In this document: positions 24,700 through 33,344 of the stretch, piece after piece
Layout of the letters: the number at the start of each line of letters is the position of its first letter
Numbering within the stretch: position 1 is the first letter of the stretch
NCBI RefSeq assembly: GCF_014199205.1
Contig: NZ_JACIJD010000011.1
Span: 62,001 to 126,000, forward strand
DNA length: 64,000 bases
DNA from: Muricoccus pecuniae
GTDB taxonomy: Bacteria > Pseudomonadota > Alphaproteobacteria > Acetobacterales > Acetobacteraceae
Direction: 5' to 3'
Made by a program: the position numbers and the translations under genes
The notes under the pieces: model-generated
Told to the model about the DNA's origin: nothing
What the model saw: the letters and a program-made list of their open reading frames with translations, nothing else
The model's database searches: none

Positions 24700-25743
24700 T
24701 CACGACGGTTCCGCTCCCACGGCCCGCAGCAGGCGCGGCCCGATCAGGTCGAGCGGGAGCAGGGCGGAGACCCCGCCCAGCCGCGCCGCCGCGGCCGGCA
24801 TGCCGTAGACGACGGCCGTGGTCTCGTCCTCCGCCAGCGTCAGCCCGCCTGCCCCGTGCAGGGTGGCCAGGCCGCGCGCGCCGTCCTCGCCCATCCCGGT
24901 CAGGAGGATGCCCATGCCGCGCGGGCCGAGGAAGCGCGCCATGCTGCTGAACAGCACGTCGGCGGCCGGGCGCTGGCCCCCGACGGGCGGTGCCTCGCTC
25001 ACCTGCATCAGCCCTCCTCCCGTCACCCCGAGATGCCGGTCCCCCGGCGCGACATAGACATGGCCCGGGCGCGGCAGCTCCCGGTCCCTCGCGATCCCCA
25101 CCCGGGGGCCGACCAGCCCGTCCAGCCAGGCAGCGAAGCCCTCCATGAAGGGTGCGCCCATATGCTGCACCACCAGCACCGGAACCGCGAAATCCGATGG
25201 TAGCGCTCCCAGCACGCGCGCCAAGGCGGGCGGGCCGCCGGTCGAGGCGGCGATCCCCACCAGCGAGGGCCGGGTGGCGCCCGGCAGGGCGGGGGCGGGG
25301 CGGGGCACGGCCAGGGCGGAAGGGCGCCGCCGGATCACGGGAACCTGGCTCATGATGTAGAGCTGGGTGCAGATCGCCTCCGCCACCCCCTCCCACCCCT
25401 CGCGGGAGGGGCCGAGGGGCTTCTCCACCACGGTCAGCGCCCCGGCGCGGAGCGCGTTCATCGAGATCCGCAGTCCCCGCTCCTCCACCGCGTCGGCGAT
25501 GACCACGATGGGGGTCGGGCGCTCCGCCATGATGCGGCGCGTGGCCTCCAGCCCGTCCATCCCGGGCAGGCGGATGTCCATGGAGATGACGTCGGGGCGC
25601 ACCCGCTCCAGCTCGGCCAGCGCCGCCTCGGCCGAGTCGAGCGCCGCGGCGAGCGCCAGCCGCGGGTCGCGCGAGACGATGTGGGCGAGCAGCTGCCGCA
25701 CCACCGCGCTGTCCTCGACGATCATGACACGGACAGGGTTCAA
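24700..25743 (-). CDS. cheB: Chemotaxis-type methylesterase/response regulator CheB
   Basis: 347 residues. The receiver domain has VEDSAVVRQLL, Asp56 (DVISMDIRLPGMDG) and Lys109 (VVEKPLG). After a short linker the esterase domain shows the catalytic triad: Ser167 (VGIAASTGGPP), His194 (LVVQHMGAPF) and Asp287 (LTGMGEDGARG). It removes methyl groups from chemoreceptor glutamates and feeds back on the array. The start is read as TTG at 25743, because the upstream frame closes at the cheA stop nine bases away. An ATG at 25725 would clip the first strand. It sits between cheA and the two kinases. Confidence 0.95.
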   Translation of the reverse strand: MNPVRVMIVEDSAVVRQLLAHIVSRDPRLALAAALDSAEAALAELERVRPDVISMDIRLPGMDGLEATRRIMAERPTPIVVIADAVEERGLRISMNALRAGALTVVEKPLGPSREGWEGVAEAICTQLYIMSQVPVIRRRPSALAVPRPAPALPGATRPSLVGIAASTGGPPALARVLGALPSDFAVPVLVVQHMGAPFMEGFAAWLDGLVGPRVGIARDRELPRPGHVYVAPGDRHLGVTGGGLMQVSEAPPVGGQRPAADVLFSSMARFLGPRGMGILLTGMGEDGARGLATLHGAGGLTLAEDETTAVVYGMPAAAARLGGVSALLPLDLIGPRLLRAVGAEPS

Positions 25744-25752
25744 CGCACGGCC

Positions 25753-28008
25753 CTAGATCAGCTGGCCGATGGTGGCCAGCAGCGCCTGCTGGTCGAAGCC
25801 TTGCTTCGTGAGATAGGCGCTCGCCCCCAGCTCCATCCCGCGCTGCACGTCGCCGGGGCTGTCGCGGGAGGTCATGAGGATGACCGGCAATCCCGCCAGG
25901 GCGGGATCGGCCCTGATCGCCTCGACAAGGCCGAACCCATCCATGCCGGGCATTTCGACGTCCGCCAGGACGAGGTCAACCGAGGCGAGGGGATCGCGCA
26001 GAGAGTTGAGCGCCTCCAGCCCGTCCACGGCGAGGCTCACGCGGTAGCCGCCCGCCTCCAGGATGCTGCGCTCCAGCGTGCGGGTGGTGAGGGAGTCGTC
26101 CACCACCAGCACGTGGCGCCGCGGGCGCTCGGGCGCGGCGGCGGGGCGGGGGGTGCCGGGACGCATCGCCTCGCGCAGCCCGCGGTCCAGCAGCCCGTCC
26201 GGGCGCAGCACGAGGGCCAGGCGGTCCCCCTCCAGCAGGGCGGCGCCGGAGAGGAGGGCGGGATCCGCCCCCGGCGCGTCCAGCTCCGTCACCACGAAGC
26301 TGCGGGCGTCGCGCAGCGCGGTGACAACGAGCGCCAGCCGCGCCGCGCCGCGCGAGAGCAGCACGGCCGGGACCGGGGCTCCTACCGGGCCCGCCGCCGG
26401 AACCTCCTCCGCCCCGCCGAGCAGGGCGGCGAGCGGCAGCAGCGGGACGAGCGTCTCCGCCCCCTCGATCCCGATGCGGGCGACGGGCCTTCCCTCCGCG
26501 CTCGACAGCGCCGCGGGATCGAGGCGCAGCACCGGCCCGACCGTGACCAGCCCGTGCCCGCCGGGAAGGCCGAGCAGCTGCCCGCCCGCCTCCACCAGCA
26601 GGAGGGAGCGGCGGCCCGTGGAGGGGGGAAGGGCGATCACCACCTCCGTCCCCCCGCCCGGGCGGGGGCGCAGTGCGGCGCCGCCATGGAGCGCCGCCGC
26701 GGCCTCCGCCACCACGGAGAGCCCCATGCCGCGGCCGGAGAGGTGGTCCACGGAAGCGGCCGTGGAGAAGCCGGGCTCGAAGACGAGGGCGAGCAGTGCC
26801 TCCACGGGCGGCGGGGGCGCGCCCGGCGGGCGCGGGGGCAGCAGCCCCTGGCGCACGGCCACCGCCTCGATGGCCGCGAGGTCCGGCCCGGGGCCGTTGT
26901 CCCAGACATTGACTGTCAGCCCGCCGCCGGTCGCGGCCACGCGCAGCCCGATCTCCGCCCGCTGCCCGTCCCGCGGCGCCCCGTGGCCGAGGGCGTTCCG
27001 CAGGAGGTGGAGCACGGGGTCCTTCAGCGCCTGGAGCACGCGGCGCTCGGCCTGGGCGTCCAGCCCCTCCGCGCGCACCGCCACCTCCCGCCCGGCCTCG
27101 CGCGCCATCTCCCGCGCCGCGGCCGCGAGCGGGCCGAGAACCCCCTCGGCCGGGACGAGGGCGACCGCCTCCACCTCATGCGCCAGGGACGCGGCGGCGC
27201 GGTCGATCGCGTCCTCATTGGCGCGGCCCTGGCGGGAGAGGCCCGCCACGCGGCGCGTCACCTCGCCCAGCGCCGCCTCGAAGCCGCGCAGGCGAGGGAC
27301 AAGGGCAGGGGCGGGGGAGAGGGCGGCGCGCAGCCCCTCCCAGTTCCGGCGGAGGGCGCGCAGCTCCGCCTCCACCCCGCGCAGGCCGCCGAGGGTGGAA
27401 TCCTGGCGCCCGATCAGCGCCTGCAGCCCGTGCATGGCCGCGGAGAGCCGCTCCACCCGCGCCGCCTCGACCCGGAGATAGGCCTCGGGCGGGGCCGCAG
27501 GCGCGGCGGGCTCCGGGGCGGGGCGCTGGGTCGCCGGGCCGGGGGCATCGGGCGCCGGCCGGGGCGCATCTGGGGCGGGCCGTGGGGGCGGAGGCGGGAG
27601 CGAGTCCGGGCCCGGCGTGGCGGAGAGGGCGGCGAGCACCGGCTCCAACGGCGGCGGCGGCGCGCCCTCGGCCATGGCGGCGGCCACGGCCTCGATCGCG
27701 TCCAGCCCCCGGTGCAGCAGGGCGATGCGCGCCGGGCCGAGGCGCGTCTCGCCGCCCGCCGCCCCGTCCATCTCCGCGGCGAGCAGCGCCTCCAGCGCGT
27801 GCGCCAGCGCCTCCAGCCCCGGCAGGTCCACCGCGCGGGCGGCGCCCTTCAGCGAGTGGGCGCGGCGGAACACCTCGCGCAGCGCGGCCGCGTCCAGCAC
27901 CACCGCCCCTGAGACGTCCTCCGCCGCCAGGGCGGCGCGGATCGCGGCGAGGTGCTCGCGGTGCTCGGCGGCGAAGGCCGCGAGAAGCTCCGCGCGGAAG
28001 TCGGACAC
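25753..28008 (-). CDS. cheA: Hybrid chemotaxis kinase CheA with C-terminal receiver
   Basis: 751 residues. The Hpt (P1) domain has His51 (VFRRAHSLKGAARAVDLPG). A long Pro/Ala-rich linker (about 150-185) follows, then a dimerization region and the HATPase domain with LHLLRNALGHGAP, DNGPGPD and GRGMGLSVVAEAA. A CheW-like P5 domain comes next. A receiver completes the protein (about 630-751): VVDDSLTTRT, an Asp in LVLADVEMPGMDGFG and a Lys in YLTKQGF. CheA with a fused receiver is typical of alternative (non-flagellar) arrays such as Wsp and Che3 and avoids the need for a separate CheY. No P2 domain for CheY is obvious. The start is GTG with GGGAGG upstream. Confidence 0.95.
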   Translation of the reverse strand: MSDFRAELLAAFAAEHREHLAAIRAALAAEDVSGAVVLDAAALREVFRRAHSLKGAARAVDLPGLEALAHALEALLAAEMDGAAGGETRLGPARIALLHRGLDAIEAVAAAMAEGAPPPPLEPVLAALSATPGPDSLPPPPPRPAPDAPRPAPDAPGPATQRPAPEPAAPAAPPEAYLRVEAARVERLSAAMHGLQALIGRQDSTLGGLRGVEAELRALRRNWEGLRAALSPAPALVPRLRGFEAALGEVTRRVAGLSRQGRANEDAIDRAAASLAHEVEAVALVPAEGVLGPLAAAAREMAREAGREVAVRAEGLDAQAERRVLQALKDPVLHLLRNALGHGAPRDGQRAEIGLRVAATGGGLTVNVWDNGPGPDLAAIEAVAVRQGLLPPRPPGAPPPPVEALLALVFEPGFSTAASVDHLSGRGMGLSVVAEAAAALHGGAALRPRPGGGTEVVIALPPSTGRRSLLLVEAGGQLLGLPGGHGLVTVGPVLRLDPAALSSAEGRPVARIGIEGAETLVPLLPLAALLGGAEEVPAAGPVGAPVPAVLLSRGAARLALVVTALRDARSFVVTELDAPGADPALLSGAALLEGDRLALVLRPDGLLDRGLREAMRPGTPRPAAAPERPRRHVLVVDDSLTTRTLERSILEAGGYRVSLAVDGLEALNSLRDPLASVDLVLADVEMPGMDGFGLVEAIRADPALAGLPVILMTSRDSPGDVQRGMELGASAYLTKQGFDQQALLATIGQLI

Positions 28009-28027
28009 GCGCCGCCTCCCGCCCGGG

Positions 28028-29704
28028 CTACAGCCGGTACCGCTCGGCGATCCGCACGAGGTCCTGGCTGAGCCCGGCCATGTTCGCCGCCGCCTGGTCG
28101 AGCTGGCGCGTGCCGGCGGCGGTCTGCTGGCTCGCCTGGCGGATGTTGGTCAGCGCGCCCATCACCTGCTCGATGCCGAGCTGCTGCTGGTTCGTGCTGG
28201 CGACGATCTGCTGGAAGGTCTGCACGGCCTCCTGCACGCGGGCGGCCATCTCGCGGATCGTCTCGTGGCTCGTCGCCGTGCGCTCGCGCCCGGCGGCGGC
28301 GCGCTTCACCGCCTCCTCCGTCAGCATGACGGAGGCGTTGATGCCGCGCTGGATGTCGCCGAGATTCGCGCGCACCTGCGCCGTCGCCTCCTTCGCCTGG
28401 TCGGCGAGCGACTTCATCTCGGCAGCCACGACGGAGAAGCTGCGCCCGGCCTCGCCCGCCGCCGCCGCCTCGATCGCCGCGTTCAGGGCGAGCAGGTGGC
28501 TGCGCTCGGAGATGTCGTTCACCGTCGCGGTGATCTCGCCGATCGCCTGCGTCTTCTCGCTCAGCGCCACGATGTTCTCGGCCACGCGCTCGGCCTGCTC
28601 GCGGATGGCATCCATCGCGCGCACCGTCTCCTCCACCGCGCGCAGCCCGCTGTCGCTCGTGCGGGTGGTGGCCTGGGCGGCGGCGATCACCTCCTGCGCG
28701 CGCTTGCCGATCTGGGCGCCGGAATGGGTGATCTCGTCCACCGTCGCGGCCGTTTCCTGCACGGCGGCGAGCTGCTCCTCGACGGAGGCCGCCTGCTGCT
28801 GCGTGCTCGCGCGGATCTCGGCGGTGGAGGCGTCGAGCTGCTGGGTCGCGTCGCGGCTCTGGCGCGCGATGTCGCGAAGGCTCGCCACCATGGCGTTCAT
28901 CGTGGTGCCCAGCCGGCCGAACTCGTCCCGCCCCTCGCGCGCGGGCGTGCCGGCCAGCTCGCCGCGGCCGATGCGCTGCACGAAGTCCAGCAACCCCTCC
29001 ATCGGGCGGGCGATGGCGCGGCGGGTGAGGAAGGAGACGAGGACGGCGATCACCACCGAGATCCCCATGCCCGACAGGATGAGGGTGCGCGCCTTGTCCG
29101 TGATCTCGTCCACCCGCCGCTGCCCGATGGCGGTGAGGGTGCCGAGCGCCTCCTCCACCCCGCCGACCGCGGCGTCCAGCTCGGTGGCGCTGGCCATCAC
29201 GCCGGGCTCGGCGGCCATCACCGCGGCGATGTCGTCCGCCTCCACGGAGCGGAGCTTCGCCTCCACCCGCTCGCGGTGACGGAGCAGGGCGGCGCGCACC
29301 TCGCCCAGCGCGGTGACGACGCGCTGCCAGGCGGCCTGGCGTTCGGGGGTGATCGCCTGGGCGGCAAAGGTCTGGGCGGAGCCGAGGGCCGTGGAGAGGG
29401 AGCCGGAGACACCGCCCAGCGCCCGCTGCCATTCCTGCATCGGCGCGGCGACGGTGGCGATCGGCGTGCCCGGCGCCGCGCGGCGGCCGAGATAGCCGAT
29501 CATGATGCGCGCGCGCGTGTCGCGCAGCTCGATCTGCGCCTCGCGCAGATCGCTCACCTGCTGCGTCACGCCGCCATCCCGCGCGCCGATGAGGCGGCCC
29601 GCGTTACGCACCGTCTCGAACTGGTCGAGGCTCCACAGCCCGAGGCCGATCGTCAGCAGGGTCAGCGTCACGAAGGCGAACAGGACGCGGTTGGTGATGG
29701 ACAC
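28028..29704 (-). CDS. Methyl-accepting chemoreceptor of the alternative array
   Basis: 558 residues. An N-terminal membrane helix (about 5-24: RVLFAFVTLTLLTIGLGLW) and a second at about 195-215 (ILSGMGISVVIAVLVSFL) enclose a periplasmic helical domain. This domain resembles the four-helix-bundle receptor type. A HAMP segment (RRAIARPMEGLLDFV) leads into a long coiled coil. The signalling tip is recognisable but divergent (LALNAAIEAAAAGEAGRSFS), with Ser replacing the usual Gly. No C-terminal pentapeptide for CheR/CheB docking is visible. It is the only receptor in the operon, so it should set the input for the array. Confidence 0.93.
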   Translation of the reverse strand: MSITNRVLFAFVTLTLLTIGLGLWSLDQFETVRNAGRLIGARDGGVTQQVSDLREAQIELRDTRARIMIGYLGRRAAPGTPIATVAAPMQEWQRALGGVSGSLSTALGSAQTFAAQAITPERQAAWQRVVTALGEVRAALLRHRERVEAKLRSVEADDIAAVMAAEPGVMASATELDAAVGGVEEALGTLTAIGQRRVDEITDKARTLILSGMGISVVIAVLVSFLTRRAIARPMEGLLDFVQRIGRGELAGTPAREGRDEFGRLGTTMNAMVASLRDIARQSRDATQQLDASTAEIRASTQQQAASVEEQLAAVQETAATVDEITHSGAQIGKRAQEVIAAAQATTRTSDSGLRAVEETVRAMDAIREQAERVAENIVALSEKTQAIGEITATVNDISERSHLLALNAAIEAAAAGEAGRSFSVVAAEMKSLADQAKEATAQVRANLGDIQRGINASVMLTEEAVKRAAAGRERTATSHETIREMAARVQEAVQTFQQIVASTNQQQLGIEQVMGALTNIRQASQQTAAGTRQLDQAAANMAGLSQDLVRIAERYRL

Positions 29705-29709
29705 GCGGA

Positions 29710-30375
29710 TCAGGCTCCGTGCGCGAAGGGAGGAGAGGGGGTGGCGAGGGGCCGCAGCAGCCGCGCGAGGTCGAGCACGGCGACGCGCGCCCCCTCCGCC
29801 GCATCGGGCGCCGAGGGTGCTGCCGGGGCCGCGAGGCCGGAGGCGGCGAGGGCCACGGCGCCCGATGCGGGGGAGAGGGTCGGGGCGGCGAGCGCCGCGT
29901 GGAAGGCGACGGCCCCGTCCGGGCGCGTGGGCGCGCGCTCCGGCGGCAGGGGAAGCGGGGAAGCGGCGGAAAGGGCGCGCCCGACCCGCAGTGCGAGGCG
30001 CCGGCCCGCCGGGAAGCCCGGAAGCGGCCGCAGCAGCACGTCATGGGCGCCCGCCGCGCCGAGGGGGAGGCCGAGCAGCGCCGCGAGGTCGAGAAGCGTG
30101 TGGACCCGCCCGGCCCGGGCGCGCAGGCCGAGCACCGCGGGGGGGCTTCCCGGCAAGGGGCAGGGCGGCTCGGCCGGCAGCACCTCCGCCACCCCGTCCA
30201 GCGGGAGGCCGAAGGTCTCGCCCCCCAGGGCGACGAGGAGGACGGGCGCCGCGGTCACGGCAGGGGCGGCCGCGCCGCGGGCGGCGAGCCGGCGGGCGCG
30301 CTCCTCCATCAGGCGCGCCGCTCGCGCCTCGCCGAGGGTGCCGAGGGATTCCGGCCCGGTCGCGGGCTGCCGCAT
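29710..30375 (-). CDS. cheW: CheW-like coupling protein
   Basis: 221 residues. The CheW fold is in the middle and C-terminal parts: APVLLVALGGETFGLPLDGV near residue 60, then EVLPAEPPCPLPGSPPAVLG (the conserved P-x-x-P-x-x-V-x-G block). RAGRVHTLLDLAALLGLP is next, and the last portion is partly degenerate. An N-terminal helical extension precedes it. The ATG overlaps the cheR stop (TGATG). In Wsp-type operons two CheW-like proteins flank the methyltransferase gene, which is the arrangement here. Confidence 0.85.
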   Translation of the reverse strand: MRQPATGPESLGTLGEARAARLMEERARRLAARGAAAPAVTAAPVLLVALGGETFGLPLDGVAEVLPAEPPCPLPGSPPAVLGLRARAGRVHTLLDLAALLGLPLGAAGAHDVLLRPLPGFPAGRRLALRVGRALSAASPLPLPPERAPTRPDGAVAFHAALAAPTLSPASGAVALAASGLAAPAAPSAPDAAEGARVAVLDLARLLRPLATPSPPFAHGA

Positions 30376-31751
30376 CACCGGCTCATCTCCGCCGGGCCGA
30401 GATGCTGCCGGGCGAGGCCCAGGAGGGTTTCCGCCGTCATTCCGTCGCCCTCCTCCAGCACGGTTCCGCCGGGCATGGCCCGGGCCAGGCGTGCGGCATT
30501 GGCGATGCTGCGCCGCCCCGCCTCCGCCGCGCCGCGCGCCAGCAGGATCAGGCCGAGCTGGTAGTGCGCCGCCACGAAGCCTCTGTCGAGGTAGAGGGCG
30601 CGGCGCAGTGCGGCCTCGGCCGCGGCCTCCTCGCCCAGCGCATGCGCCACCAGCGCGTCGAGGTAATGCAGCGCCGCGGTGGTCGGATGCGCCCGCAGCC
30701 CCTCCCTCAGCCGGGCCCGCGCGGCGTCGAGCGCGCCCGCATCGGCCTCGGCGCGGGCGCGCTCGATCACCTCGCGCGGGGTCGGGGGCTCCGCCGGCGG
30801 CGATGGGGGAGAGGTGGGCAGGGCGGGTGGAGCCGGCGGGCGGGCCGTCTCGGCCGGGGCGGGTTCCTCATCCCCGGCCCCCTCCGCCGGCGCGCGGAGG
30901 CCGGGCGGGCGCCAGGCCGTTGTGCCCGCGAGGCTCACGGGTTGGAGGAAGGCGTTGTAGGCCGGGTCGGGCTCGGCATGGCCGAGCAGCAGCCATCCAT
31001 CCGGCGCCAGCCGCTCGCCCAGCCTCCGCACCAGCGCGGGAACGGTGCTCCGGTCGAAATAGATCAGCACGTTGCGGCAGAGGATGAGATCGAAGCCCGT
31101 CATGCCGAGGGGCAGGGTGCCGTCCAGCAGGCCGAGCAGGTTCTGGCGCTCGAAGCGGGGGCTCCGGCGGTGCTCCGGCCGCAGCTCCCAGCGGCGCCCC
31201 TCATCCACCGGCAGGAAGTCCCGCGCTCGCTCGGCGGCCGACATGCCGCGCAGGGCCCAGGGGCCGAAGCGCGCCTCCCGCGCCGCCGCCAGCGCCGCCT
31301 CGCTGATATCGGTGCCGAGGATGGAGATCCTCCAGCCCGGGAATTCGGCGCCGAGCAGGCGGCGCAGCAGGATCGCGACGGAATAGGGCTCCGCCCCGGT
31401 GGAGCATCCCGCCGACCAGATCCGCAGGCGCCGCGACCCCGCGCGGCGGGCGACCAGCCCGGGCAGGATCGTGTCGCGCAGGGCGGCGAACTGCCCGGCG
31501 TCGCGGAAGAAGAAGGTCTCGCCGATGGTGACGGCGGCCTCCAGCCTGGCCCACTCGGCCTCGCCCTCCCCGGGCTGGTCGAGCAGGGCGGCGTAGCCGG
31601 TGGCGTCGCCGGTGCCGGTGGCGCGGATGCGCTGCTGCACCCGCTCCCACAGGGCGGCGTCCTTGTCCTCGTAATAGGCGTGGCCGGTGCGGGCGATGAC
31701 CGCGCGCTTGATCTCCGCGAAGGCCGGATCCGGCGGCGCGGCGGGCCTCAC
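30375..31751 (-). CDS. cheR: CheR-type receptor methyltransferase with TPR-like C-terminus
   Basis: 458 residues. The CheR domain (about 1-265) has GETFFFRDAGQFAALR, the S-adenosylmethionine motif IWSAGCSTGAEPYS, GTDISEAALAAAREA and FDLILCRNVLIYFD. A Pro-rich linker and then two to three TPR-like helix pairs follow (about 330-440), with AALHYLDALVAHALGEEAAA and LGLILLARGAAEAGRRS. CheR with a TPR tail is the WspC-like form found in alternative arrays. It methylates glutamates of the receptor encoded two genes downstream. The GTG start overlaps the stop of the first cheW gene (GTGA). Confidence 0.95.
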   Translation of the reverse strand: MRPAAPPDPAFAEIKRAVIARTGHAYYEDKDAALWERVQQRIRATGTGDATGYAALLDQPGEGEAEWARLEAAVTIGETFFFRDAGQFAALRDTILPGLVARRAGSRRLRIWSAGCSTGAEPYSVAILLRRLLGAEFPGWRISILGTDISEAALAAAREARFGPWALRGMSAAERARDFLPVDEGRRWELRPEHRRSPRFERQNLLGLLDGTLPLGMTGFDLILCRNVLIYFDRSTVPALVRRLGERLAPDGWLLLGHAEPDPAYNAFLQPVSLAGTTAWRPPGLRAPAEGAGDEEPAPAETARPPAPPALPTSPPSPPAEPPTPREVIERARAEADAGALDAARARLREGLRAHPTTAALHYLDALVAHALGEEAAAEAALRRALYLDRGFVAAHYQLGLILLARGAAEAGRRSIANAARLARAMPGGTVLEEGDGMTAETLLGLARQHLGPAEMSR

Positions 31752-32275
31752 GGGCCGCCCCCGGCCCCCCAGCGCAGGAGCCGCTCCCCGGCCTGTCGGG
31801 TGAGGGCGTCGAGGATCGCCGATTCCTGCGCGAGGAGGAGCCGGTCCGGGTCCAGCCGGTGCACAGGGCGCCCCTCCGCCTCCACCATCCCCGTCACCAC
31901 GCCGCCGAGCGAGGCCTCCCGCTCCACCGCGCGCAGGGGCAGGCCCGCGGGCAGCACCTCCGCCACCCGGTCCACCAGCAGGGCCAGGGGACCGCCGGCG
32001 CGGTCGAGCAGGATGAGATGGCGGTAGGGATGCGGCTCGCCCGGCTCCAGCCCGAGCAGCCGGGCGAGGTCGAGCACCGGCACCGCCGCGCCGCCGAGAT
32101 TCAGGAAGCCGGCCAGCGGCGCCGGGAGGCCGGGCGGCGCGTCGAGCCGGGGGAGCGGCAGCAAGGCGCGGACGGACTCGCGCGGCAGGGCGCAGTCGGT
32201 GCTGCCCAGGGTGAAGAGCACCAGCGCGCCCGCGCCGGCTTGGCCGGGCGCCGCGGAGGCCTGGAATGGTGGCAC
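31748..32275 (-). CDS. cheW: CheW coupling protein, first chemosensory gene of the operon
   Basis: 175 residues. A compact CheW domain: ALVLFTLGSTDCALPRESV, LLPLPRLDAPPGLPAPLAG, FLNLGGAAVPVLDLARLLG, RHLILLDRAGGPLALLVDRV and a C-terminal EVLPAGLPLRAVE. It should link the receptor to CheA. The start is a GTG with AAGGGG six to seven bases upstream. The preceding ankyrin gene ends only 27 bases before it, so the promoter of the chemosensory operon may lie further upstream, before the ankyrin gene or the small gene before that. Confidence 0.93.
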   Translation of the reverse strand: MPPFQASAAPGQAGAGALVLFTLGSTDCALPRESVRALLPLPRLDAPPGLPAPLAGFLNLGGAAVPVLDLARLLGLEPGEPHPYRHLILLDRAGGPLALLVDRVAEVLPAGLPLRAVEREASLGGVVTGMVEAEGRPVHRLDPDRLLLAQESAILDALTRQAGERLLRWGAGGGP

Positions 32276-32302
32276 GGCGCCCCTTATCGGCAGGGCGGCG
32301 CC

Positions 32303-33028
32303 TCAGGCGCCCCGGCCGCGGCGCGGCGCGGCGCGCGCGGGCTCGGCCGAGGGCGCGGCGCCGGCGGGCCGGCCGGCATCGAAGCCGAGGAAGCCGATCT
32401 CCGGCCGCGGCGCCCCGCCATCCCCGGCGAAGAGCCGCGCCCGCACCGGGGCGACGGGTGCCGCCGCGCCGGCGGAGCCGCGCCCGCGCGGTGGGTCGCT
32501 CAGGAGGCCGGAGACGCGGCCCGGCGCCTCCTCCCTCTCCTCGAGGACCGGCGGGGCGGCGGGATCGCGCCCGGCGCGGCCCCGGCGGGCGGCCTGGGGC
32601 GGCGGTGCGGGCTCGGAGGGCGCAATGGTCGGCCCGCTGCCCGCGCTACCGCGGGCGGAGAGAAGGTAGAAGACGATCTCGTTGCGCCCCTGGTCCACCG
32701 CCGTGTCCACCGGGGTGAGGCCGAGCTGGTTGCGCGCGTTCAGGTCGGCGCCGCGCGCCATGGCCTCGCGCGCCGCGGCCAGGTCGCCGCGATTGATGGC
32801 GTCGAACAGCGCGTCGTTGGGGGAGAGGTTGATCCCTGGCTTGTCCGCCGGGATCGGCTCCACGGCGCGGCGCCCGGCCAGGCCCGGCAGGGCGGGCGGC
32901 GGCGGGCGGGGCGCGGGGCCGGCGCTCGGCGGCGGCGCGCTGCGGCCGACGCCCTGTGCCCCGGCATCGGGAGCGAGGAGGGCCAGTATCGGGCCGGCCA
33001 GGAGGAGGGCGAGGGGGAGGCGGCGCAT
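32303..33028 (-). CDS. Exported ankyrin-repeat protein upstream of the chemosensory genes
   Basis: 241 residues. The ATG at 33028 gives a signal peptide (LPLALLLAGPILALLAPDAG, cleavage near AGAQ). After a Pro-rich linker one to two ankyrin units appear: NDALFDAINRGDLAAAREAM, then RGADLNARNQLGLTPVDTAV and RNEIVFYLLSARG. The C-terminal half is disordered and rich in Pro, Arg and Ala. Periplasmic ankyrin proteins often bind partner proteins, but none is known here. It lies 27 bases before cheW on the same strand, so it is probably the first or second gene of that transcript. The short spacing between GGGAGG and the ATG is unusual. Confidence 0.75.
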   Translation of the reverse strand: MRRLPLALLLAGPILALLAPDAGAQGVGRSAPPPSAGPAPRPPPPALPGLAGRRAVEPIPADKPGINLSPNDALFDAINRGDLAAAREAMARGADLNARNQLGLTPVDTAVDQGRNEIVFYLLSARGSAGSGPTIAPSEPAPPPQAARRGRAGRDPAAPPVLEEREEAPGRVSGLLSDPPRGRGSAGAAAPVAPVRARLFAGDGGAPRPEIGFLGFDAGRPAGAAPSAEPARAAPRRGRGA

Positions 33029-33038
33029 GCCTCCCAGG

Positions 33039-33344
33039 CTATAGCGGCACCGCGCGCCCGGAACCACTCCCCGCGGACGGAAGTTCTTCTCTCCCCCGGT
33101 ATGTGCCCCAGGACCGTGGCGGGCCGGCCTCCATGCCCGGAGCGGAGCCGGTGATCCCATGGGCGGCGAGTGTCGCCGCGCGGGCGCGATGGGTTTCCCA
33201 CGCGGCTTCCGACGCCCGGCGGATCGCCTCATGCGTCATCGGCCGGACAGGGGCGGGCATGCCGTCATTCGTGGCGAAGGCGTGTCGGAAGACCTCCGCC
33301 TCACCGGAGCGGAGCAGCCAATCCCAGTAGGTGGTGAACGGCAT
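33039..33344 (-). CDS. Small hypothetical protein
   Basis: 101 residues from the ATG at 33344, with GGAG about eight bases upstream. The N-terminal two thirds look like a real soluble domain: FTTYWDWLLRSGEAEVF, then PVRPMTHEAIRRASEAAWET and a helix rich in Arg and Ala. The C-terminus is Gly/Ser-rich. I do not recognise a family. It ends ten bases before the ankyrin gene on the same strand and might be the leading gene of the chemosensory transcript. Composition is somewhat lower in GC than its neighbours. Confidence 0.5.
   Translation of the reverse strand: MPFTTYWDWLLRSGEAEVFRHAFATNDGMPAPVRPMTHEAIRRASEAAWETHRARAATLAAHGITGSAPGMEAGPPRSWGTYRGREELPSAGSGSGRAVPL

Noticed and set aside
27617-31087. 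Long plus-strand frame opposite cheA, mcp and cheR
   Set aside because: Composition is typical of the antisense of GC-rich coding DNA. The minus strand encodes complete, conserved chemosensory proteins.
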